A stretch of DNA of 64,000 bases, taken from contig CACBHL010000002.1 in NCBI GenBank assembly GCA_902539035.1, positions 33,770 through 97,769 on the forward strand, given 5' to 3'. Shown piece after piece: positions 57,984 to 64,000 of this stretch. A program made the translations under genes and the position numbers. Numbering within the stretch: the first letter of the stretch is position 1; each line of letters opens with the position of its first letter. The DNA is from an uncultured Pelagibacteraceae bacterium. GTDB taxonomy: Bacteria; Pseudomonadota; Alphaproteobacteria; Pelagibacterales; Pelagibacteraceae. The notes beneath the pieces were generated by a model. It made no database searches and was not told the DNA's origin. It saw only the letters and a list, made by a program, of their open reading frames with translations.

Positions 57984-59465
57984 CTAGTTGTTCGAGGCAG
58001 TACTTAACAAAGATAATTGTGTTATTTTACTATCTCCTAGCTCGTCAACTGGTTTAACTGGATAATCTCCTGTAAAATAATGATCTGTTAATTGAGGGTA
58101 GGTATCATTTCGTTTATCAAAACCTATAGCTCTATATAAACCATCAATGGATAAAAATTTTAATGATTTAGCACCAATATACTCACAAATTTCATCATTT
58201 GTTTTATTTGCAGCTAATAATTCTTTTTTTGTTGGAGTATCCACACCATAAAAATCAGGATATCTGATTTCTGGACAACCTATTCTAACATGAACTTCTT
58301 TTGCACCTGCATCGTATAACATTTTTACTATTTTGTGAGAAGTAGTTCCTCTTACAAGCGAGTCATCAATTAAAATAATTTTTTTATCCCTGATAGTAGT
58401 TTGATTTGCATTTAATTTAAGCTTAACACCTAAGCTCCTAATTTTTTGACTTGGTTCAATAAAAGTTCGACCCACGTAATGGTTTCTTATCAAGCCATGT
58501 TCAAAGTTTATTTTAAGCTTTTGGGCAAACCCCAATGCTGCCGCATTACCAGAGTCTGGGACTGGAACTACAATATCTGCATCGATATCATTTTCTTTTG
58601 CAAGCTCAACACCTAAATTTTTTCTATGTTCATAAGCAGTCTTATTATCAATTAAGCTATCAGGTCTTGCAAAATAGATATATTCAAAAACACATGGTCT
58701 TACTTTTCTAGGTGGAAAGGGCTTGATACTAGTCAGTTTATTGTTTTCAATCAAAACAATTTCGCCATTTTCAACCTCTCTTACAAAGTTTGCACCAATA
58801 ATATCTAATGCACATGTTTCTGATGCTAGGACATAACTACTTCCCAATTTTCCAATTAACAAAGGTCTAATGCCATACGGATCTCTTACCCCAATAAGAG
58901 AGTTTTGAGTGAGCATTACTAAAGCATATCCTCCTTGAATTTGAAAAATTGCATCAATGACTTTGTCGATAGTTTTTGATCTCTTAGATTTTGCAATCAA
59001 TTGCACGATAGTTTCTGTATCTGAAGTTGTATAAAAAATAGCTCCTTCCTCTACAAGTTTTTTTCTCAAAGAAATTGAATTGGTTAAATTTCCATTATGT
59101 GAAACTCCGATTCCTCCCGCATTAGTATCAGCAAAAAAAGGCTGGATATTTCGTAAAGTATTATTACCAGTTGTACTATATCGATTGTGACCTATTGCAT
59201 AATTACCTTTTAAATTATTTAAAACTTTTTCTTTATTAAAGTTGTCTCCAACTAAACCAAATCGCTTTTCAGAATAATATTTTTCACCATCAAAACTAAC
59301 AATTCCACAACCTTCCTGTCCTCGATGTTGTAAAGCATGTAAACCAAGAGCGGTTAAAGCTGAAGCATCTTTTGCATTACTAATACCAAATACTCCACAT
59401 TCTTCTTTTAGTTTTGGATCAAAGATCTTTAATTTTTTCTCTAGATTCTTGATATGTTTTTTCAT
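57984..59465 (-). CDS. purF: Amidophosphoribosyltransferase
   Basis: PurF makes 5-phosphoribosylamine from PRPP and glutamine, the first step of purine synthesis. The 493-residue protein carries a short propeptide and then the N-terminal nucleophile Cys23 in EECGVFGI, so the first 22 residues should be removed on maturation. The glutaminase blocks ALQHRGQEGCGI, GHNRYSTTGNN and SHNGNLTNS are present, as are the PRPP loop LIDDSLVRGTTS and GIRPLLIGKLGSS. The start overlaps cvpA by 47 bases; I see no in-frame ATG, GTG or TTG between it and the catalytic cysteine. guaA lies at the other end of the window. Confidence 0.95.
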   Translation of the reverse strand: MKKHIKNLEKKLKIFDPKLKEECGVFGISNAKDASALTALGLHALQHRGQEGCGIVSFDGEKYYSEKRFGLVGDNFNKEKVLNNLKGNYAIGHNRYSTTGNNTLRNIQPFFADTNAGGIGVSHNGNLTNSISLRKKLVEEGAIFYTTSDTETIVQLIAKSKRSKTIDKVIDAIFQIQGGYALVMLTQNSLIGVRDPYGIRPLLIGKLGSSYVLASETCALDIIGANFVREVENGEIVLIENNKLTSIKPFPPRKVRPCVFEYIYFARPDSLIDNKTAYEHRKNLGVELAKENDIDADIVVPVPDSGNAAALGFAQKLKINFEHGLIRNHYVGRTFIEPSQKIRSLGVKLKLNANQTTIRDKKIILIDDSLVRGTTSHKIVKMLYDAGAKEVHVRIGCPEIRYPDFYGVDTPTKKELLAANKTNDEICEYIGAKSLKFLSIDGLYRAIGFDKRNDTYPQLTDHYFTGDYPVKPVDELGDSKITQLSLLSTASNN

Positions 59466-59964
59466 TAGGAAATTCTTTAATTAAGTAACTACTACCTTTT
59501 TCTAAATATGGAAAGACGTATGATTTGTCCATATTTATTGGCCATTTATCATGATTATAAACGATATGAATACCTGAAAAAATACAAACAGAAATTATAT
59601 AAGCTTTTATAAAGCCAAAAAAGAATCCGAAAGTTGTATCTAAACCACCAATACCAGTATATCTAATAGCTTTACTAATACCTTTATTAACCAGCAATAC
59701 TAAAAAAATAACTACAATAAAAATTGCCATACCAAGACCAACATCCAATACATATTCATTATCAATCATGTCCTTTACATAAGGTTTAACTCTTGGAAAT
59801 AGAATTAGAGTTATCACATAGGCCAAAAGCCACTTTGCCATGGACAGAATACTTAATATAAAACCTTTTTTATAACAGCTGGTTAAAGACCAGATAGTGA
59901 TGACTAAATAAGTCAAATCTATAATAGAAGTTGCTTTGTAAAAATCTACTAAAGTTTCTAACAT
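59419..59964 (-). CDS. cvpA: CvpA family membrane protein
   Basis: This 181-residue protein has four predicted membrane segments and the CvpA family pattern, with ITIWSLTSCYKKGFILSILSMAKWLLAYVI in the first half and GLDTTFGFFFGFIKAYIISVCIF in the second. CvpA is named for colicin V production but is often found next to purF and is thought to influence envelope homeostasis. Here it overlaps purF by an unusually long 47 bases and abuts the RND transporter by 1 base. Confidence 0.9.
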   Translation of the reverse strand: MLETLVDFYKATSIIDLTYLVITIWSLTSCYKKGFILSILSMAKWLLAYVITLILFPRVKPYVKDMIDNEYVLDVGLGMAIFIVVIFLVLLVNKGISKAIRYTGIGGLDTTFGFFFGFIKAYIISVCIFSGIHIVYNHDKWPINMDKSYVFPYLEKGSSYLIKEFPNEKTYQESREKIKDL

Positions 59965-62360
59965 TAAGCTGATTTACCATAGGGTTTGATAATCAAGATC
60001 AATGCAGGCAGTAAAGTCAATACCGAGATCATAGCCAATAACATTGCTAAACCAGTAAACATGCCAAAATAAATTGTGGGGATAAACTTAGATAAAACTA
60101 AAATTGAAAATCCAAACACAATTGTGATTGAAGTGTTTAAGATTGCAACCCCTACTGTTGAATGACATAATTTTAATGTTTTATTATAATCTTTAATCTT
60201 GTTGAACTCTTCTTTGAAACGATAAATATAATGGATACTATTATCTACTGCTATACCAATAGTAATTGCAGCAATGGTAATAGTCATCATATCTAAAGGA
60301 ATTTTTAGTAAACCTATAATTCCAAGTATGAAAAATGCTGCAATAAAGTTTGGCACCACTCCTATTAAAGATAATTTAATATTTCTAAATAGAATTAAAA
60401 ACATTATAAAAATCCCAATCATTACCAGTCCTAAAGTAAGTATTTGTGATTTAAATAAACTCTGTAATAAATTATTAAATAAAATTAATACTCCTGCAAG
60501 TTTATATTCACTTTCTTTTAGACCAATTTTATTTTTAAGATCAAAATTTATTTTATTGATTAAATCGTTCCTTCTTAAATTGTCTTGAGAGTCTATTATT
60601 CTTAAGCTTATCCTTGCTTCATCGTTTTCTATTGAAAGATATGGATCAATAATCTCTGTTTTAATACTTTCAGGTATCTTGGAATAAAGCACACCCATTT
60701 CTAATGTGCCTAAAGGTTTATTATTATTTAATTGAGTTGCTACATCAATAATTGATGAAAAAGACAAAACTTTTCCAATTTCAGGAAGACTATCTAAGTA
60801 ATTATGAACAGATGCAATTTTATCAATTTTATCTTTAGTAAACCAATATTTGTCATCATTCTTATCATTTTCATCTCCCCAATCCTCAAACTCGTCATCT
60901 TCAGCTGATTTTTTTTCTTTATCTTTCTTAGGAAACTTAAGAATTACTTCTAATGGTGTTGTACCTCCAAGCTCTTCATCTATAAGTTTCATGCCTTTAT
61001 AGATTTCAGTATTTTTGTTAAAATAATTAATAAAGCTGTTTTCAACCTCTAGCTTGCTAATACCAATAATACTTAAAATAATTACAATTCCTGTTACTGA
61101 AAAAATTAAATTTTTTTTACCTATAGAAAGTGATCCTAGAAAATTAGTGAATTTAGAATCTTGTTCTTTTATAAGCGAGATATTATCTGAGGGAGCGAAA
61201 CTCAAAAAAGTTGGGAGTAAAGTAAAGGTAATTATAAATGAAGTAATTAGACCAAAAGTCATCATCCATCCAAAGTCAATAATAGGTTTGATTTCACTAA
61301 AGATTAAAGACAAAAATGCTAAAATAGTAGTAAGAGCAGTGTAAAAAATCGGCCAAAACATTTTTTTGGTCGTTAAAGAAATAATTTCAAAATTATTTTT
61401 AGTAGGTGAATTTTTTTTAAGTTGTAAAAATCTTGTACTCATATGAATGTTCATTGCCATTGTTAAAATCAACATCAAAGCAATGAAGTTTGATGAAATA
61501 ACAGTGACTTTCCATCCTAACAACCCGAGTAATCCAGTCATTATTACTACTGAAAATATACAACTGCTAATTGGAACTATAATCCAAATAAGTTTCCTAA
61601 AGACAAACCATAAGGTTGCAATAATAAATAATAAGACACCTATACCAAAAACCACAATGTCACTTTTAATAAAGGTCATCATGTCATCAGCAATCATTGG
61701 TATGCCACCTAAATAAATCTTACCTACATTACTATAGCTCTGGATGACTTGTCTGATCTCTAGAATATTTTGATGATTTTGTTTTTTTATTTGATCTTTA
61801 TAATTTTCAATTTCATCTTTTGATTTACTGTCAATGTTTTTAAGTTTTTGAGATTGTTTAATATAAACAATTATGCCACTTGTTTTACCATCTTCACTAA
61901 TGACAAAGTTTCTAAATACAGGACTATTAAGAATTTCCTTAAATCCTCTATCTTTGTCAACATCTTCGTCTTTTAAAGTTTTAAAAGTTTCTAATCTTTC
62001 TTGAAGTGGGGCATCCGAATTACTTAACAATGGTATATCCAAGAGAGTTACAACACTATGAACCCAATTCAAACTTTGAATTTTATATTTTAAACTTAGT
62101 AAATTATTAATTGACGTATCAGTTACCATTCCTTCATTAGGTGTATAAGTAAGAATTAAAAACTCTCTAGATCCGTATCTTTCAGAAACTTCTTTTAGAT
62201 AGGCTAAATCGGGATCACCATCTATCAATAATGTTTCTGAGGATGCATCTAATCTAAAATCTTTTGCATAATAACTAAAACTTAAGATGGTGATTATTAA
62301 TAATACAAGTATTGCTTTTGGATTCTTTAAAACAATGTTTTGATACATATGAGCCAACAT
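59964..62360 (-). CDS. RND superfamily / MMPL-type transporter
   Basis: This 798-residue membrane protein has two similar halves, each with a large extracytoplasmic loop and a cluster of hydrophobic segments. The first half includes GIGVLLFIIATLWFVFRKLIWIIVPI and the second MMTITIAAITIGIAVDNSIHYIYRF, whose GIAVDNSIH motif is typical of the MMPL/RND family. There is an acidic, low-complexity stretch in the second loop (about 490-515). Relatives move lipids, hopanoids or sterols. No fusion protein or outer-membrane partner gene is adjacent, so it is likely of the stand-alone lipid-transport type. Confidence 0.88.
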   Translation of the reverse strand: MLAHMYQNIVLKNPKAILVLLIITILSFSYYAKDFRLDASSETLLIDGDPDLAYLKEVSERYGSREFLILTYTPNEGMVTDTSINNLLSLKYKIQSLNWVHSVVTLLDIPLLSNSDAPLQERLETFKTLKDEDVDKDRGFKEILNSPVFRNFVISEDGKTSGIIVYIKQSQKLKNIDSKSKDEIENYKDQIKKQNHQNILEIRQVIQSYSNVGKIYLGGIPMIADDMMTFIKSDIVVFGIGVLLFIIATLWFVFRKLIWIIVPISSCIFSVVIMTGLLGLLGWKVTVISSNFIALMLILTMAMNIHMSTRFLQLKKNSPTKNNFEIISLTTKKMFWPIFYTALTTILAFLSLIFSEIKPIIDFGWMMTFGLITSFIITFTLLPTFLSFAPSDNISLIKEQDSKFTNFLGSLSIGKKNLIFSVTGIVIILSIIGISKLEVENSFINYFNKNTEIYKGMKLIDEELGGTTPLEVILKFPKKDKEKKSAEDDEFEDWGDENDKNDDKYWFTKDKIDKIASVHNYLDSLPEIGKVLSFSSIIDVATQLNNNKPLGTLEMGVLYSKIPESIKTEIIDPYLSIENDEARISLRIIDSQDNLRRNDLINKINFDLKNKIGLKESEYKLAGVLILFNNLLQSLFKSQILTLGLVMIGIFIMFLILFRNIKLSLIGVVPNFIAAFFILGIIGLLKIPLDMMTITIAAITIGIAVDNSIHYIYRFKEEFNKIKDYNKTLKLCHSTVGVAILNTSITIVFGFSILVLSKFIPTIYFGMFTGLAMLLAMISVLTLLPALILIIKPYGKSA

Positions 62361-62380
62361 TAGCTCTTTTATATTGGAAA

Positions 62381-63799
62381 TTAATTAGTTTGAGTATCTT
62401 TAAATTTTGTAAATCTTTCTTCAAATTCAAGAGTTACGTTACCTATTGGACCGTGTCTTTGTTTCCCAATAATAAGTTGAGCAAGATGTGCAACTTCATT
62501 CATTTTTGCTTGCCATTCAGCATGCTCAACTGTGGCTTCTCTTGGCTCTTTTCTTTGTAAATAATATGCTTCTCTATAAACAAACATAACAACGTCAGCA
62601 TCTTGCTCAATCGAACCAGACTCTCTTAAATCTGATAAAAGTGGTTTGTTGTCGTCTCTTTGCTCAACTTGTCTAGATAATTGAGATAGAGCTACTACTG
62701 GAACCGAAAGTTCTTTAGCAATTGCTTTTAGACCTTGGGTAATTTGTGAGATTTCTTGTACTCTTCCATCTTTGTTAAACGTAGTACCTCTCATTAGCTG
62801 AATATAATCAACTACAATCATATCAAGACCAAATAGTCTTTTGATGCGCCTTGCTCTATTACTCAAGGCAGCAATTGTAATTGCTGGTGTTTCATCAATA
62901 TAAAGTGGAAGTTCAGAAATATTTTTTGAAGTTTCTAAAAATTTATCAAACTGATCATCAGAAATTCTTCCTCTTCTAATATCATTTGAACTAATTCTTG
63001 CTTGTTCTGAAATTATTCTTGTTGAAAGTTGTTCAGACGACATCTCTAGTGAAAAGAATGCAATAGAAGATTTTTTTCCACTATCCTGTAACTTTTGTGC
63101 TGCATTAAATGCAATATTTGTTGCAAGTGAAGTTTTACCCATTGAAGGTCGTCCAGCTATAATGATTAAATCAGATTGATGTAAGCCCCCCAGTTTATCA
63201 TCTAAATCTCTAAGTCCAGTTGGAACGCCAACTATTCCTTCTTCATTTTTATAAGCAGCAGATGCCATTTCAATGGTCTGTTTCATTGCCTCATCAAACT
63301 TTACTAAAGAGGAATTAAAAGAACCTTTTTCAGCTAAATCAAATAATAGTCTTTCTGAATTTTCTATAATAGTTTGTCCATTAGTATCAAGGTCATTTAA
63401 TTTTGCACTATCAATAGTTTGCTCAGAAATTTTTATTAATTCTCTTCGAACAAACATATCGTAAATAATTTTAGAGTATTCTACAGCCTGTCTAACAGAT
63501 GTAGAAAATTTAGTAATCTTAACTAAGTACTCTGGAACATTTAAATCATCTTTTTCATCTTCAAAATAATTTTTTAACGTAATTGGATTTGCTAGCATTC
63601 CTTTGTAAATTAGACTTTCGATTGCTTCAAAAATCTTTTGGTGCATAGGATCATAAAAATTAGTACTAGAAATTATTGTACTAATCTCATCAAATATATC
63701 ATTGCTAACAAGAATAGATCCTATTACAGCTTGTTCAGCTTCTATATTGTTTGGTAGTTCCTTAAATTGGTTTTTAACAAGATTTAAATTATTTTCCAT
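62381..63799 (-). CDS. dnaB: Replicative DNA helicase
   Basis: DnaB is the hexameric helicase that unwinds DNA at the fork. The 472-residue protein has the N-terminal domain beginning NNIEAEQAVIGSILVSNDIFDEI, then a linker. The RecA-like motor has Walker A GRPSMGKTS, SIAFFSLEMSSEQL, Walker B VVDYIQLM, and ALSQLSRQVEQRDDNKPLLSDLRESGSIEQDADVVMF. It lies downstream of rplI on the same strand, the common rpsF-rpsR-rplI-dnaB order. No intein is present. Confidence 0.97.
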   Translation of the reverse strand: MENNLNLVKNQFKELPNNIEAEQAVIGSILVSNDIFDEISTIISSTNFYDPMHQKIFEAIESLIYKGMLANPITLKNYFEDEKDDLNVPEYLVKITKFSTSVRQAVEYSKIIYDMFVRRELIKISEQTIDSAKLNDLDTNGQTIIENSERLLFDLAEKGSFNSSLVKFDEAMKQTIEMASAAYKNEEGIVGVPTGLRDLDDKLGGLHQSDLIIIAGRPSMGKTSLATNIAFNAAQKLQDSGKKSSIAFFSLEMSSEQLSTRIISEQARISSNDIRRGRISDDQFDKFLETSKNISELPLYIDETPAITIAALSNRARRIKRLFGLDMIVVDYIQLMRGTTFNKDGRVQEISQITQGLKAIAKELSVPVVALSQLSRQVEQRDDNKPLLSDLRESGSIEQDADVVMFVYREAYYLQRKEPREATVEHAEWQAKMNEVAHLAQLIIGKQRHGPIGNVTLEFEERFTKFKDTQTN

Positions 63800-63866
63800 A
63801 TTTATAATTTATATGAAAAAAATATTTATAAAATTCTTAATTATTGCTGGGGAAAAAAATGTATAA

Positions 63867-64000
63867 TTATTGAATTGTTTCAGCAGATGAAACATTTATA
63901 GATATTTCTGCATCAACTTCAGAGTGTAATGAAATTTTAACCTTAAATTTCCCTAAAGCTTTAATCTCATTAACAGGCTGTATCATAGAAGGCTTAATTT
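63867..64000 (-). CDS. rplI: 50S ribosomal protein L9, C-terminal part (cut by window edge)
   Basis: The minus-strand frame open from 63998 to the stop at 63867-63869 encodes 43 residues. They read as the C-terminal L9 domain, with IKPSMIQPVNEIKALGKFKVKI and LHSEVDAEISINV. The 3' end of the gene lies here and the start is beyond the window. The position upstream of dnaB supports rplI. Confidence is limited by the short visible length. Confidence 0.88.
   Translation of the reverse strand, partial: IKPSMIQPVNEIKALGKFKVKISLHSEVDAEISINVSSAETIQ

Noticed and set aside
61054-61716. Plus-strand open frames opposite the RND transporter gene
   Set aside because: They mirror hydrophobic coding sequence on the other strand, with no motif or ribosome-binding site of their own.
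1-64000. CRISPR arrays, insertion sequences, prophage or tRNA-flanked integration sites
   Set aside because: I saw no direct-repeat arrays, transposase or integrase genes, terminal inverted repeats or tRNA genes; the catabolic region is accessory-looking but has no visible mobility signature.

Overview
The window is a very AT-rich, gene-dense stretch (few spacers above 100 bases, many 1 to 13 base gene overlaps, no rRNA or tRNA seen) that looks like the chromosome of a streamlined marine alphaproteobacterium of the SAR11 / Pelagibacter type. The strongest pointers are a small cupin matching the SAR11 DMSP lyase DddK with every metal-binding and catalytic residue in register, a tandem glycine riboswitch in front of gcvT-gcvH-gcvP, an NAD-dependent formate dehydrogenase, pervasive short overlaps and A/T-rich codon use. 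The species assignment is inference; no 16S gene is present.

Layout. 1-5.5 kb: the 3' part of guaA, gloA, panB, then a TerC-family membrane protein, a TPR protein, pxpA and a triple-rhodanese protein. 5.5-30.3 kb: an accessory-looking catabolic region. It has a TauE exporter, four MmgE/PrpD-family enzymes, an SDR, a complete tripartite tricarboxylate transporter (TctABC), a second TauE protein, a TauD-type dioxygenase, PrpF, an AcnD-type aconitase, an Ldh2-type dehydrogenase, a TcuA-like flavoprotein, an IclR regulator, an isocitrate-lyase/PEP-mutase family protein, an AbrB-type membrane protein, an alpha/beta hydrolase, pxpB, pxpC and a DMT exporter. Three copies of a 17-base near-palindrome (consensus RTTTCAYAWTRTRAAAC) lie in front of tctC/prpD, tcuA and iclR, suggesting one IclR-type regulon. 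A reasonable reading is uptake of an extracellular tricarboxylate (tricarballylate, aconitate or methylcitrate-like) and its conversion to TCA-cycle intermediates.

30.3-34.9 kb: promoter, tandem glycine riboswitch and gcvTHP. 34.9-39.9 kb: a lipid/stress module (FAD amine oxidase, DUF1365, cyclopropane-fatty-acyl synthase family, DUF3833 lipoprotein, SDR, TspO). 39.9-46.3 kb: a FAD oxidoreductase, SelO, MsrA, formate dehydrogenase, an HPP-family protein, a NifU/IscU-like scaffold and a DMT transporter. 46.3-49.2 kb: a glycine-amidinotransferase homologue, a small ORF6C-like protein, phosphatidylcholine synthase, a DUF4149 protein and dddK.

49.2-53.4 kb: an ergothioneine-type cluster in which egtB and egtD flank a phytanoyl-CoA-type dioxygenase and an extra methyltransferase, both visibly less AT-rich than egtD. 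53.5-64 kb: an MFS transporter, a DMT transporter, gshB, gshA, purF, cvpA, an RND/MMPL transporter, dnaB and the 3' end of rplI. Thiol and redox chemistry recurs across the window (GshA/GshB, GloA, EgtB/EgtD, MsrA, SelO, rhodanese).
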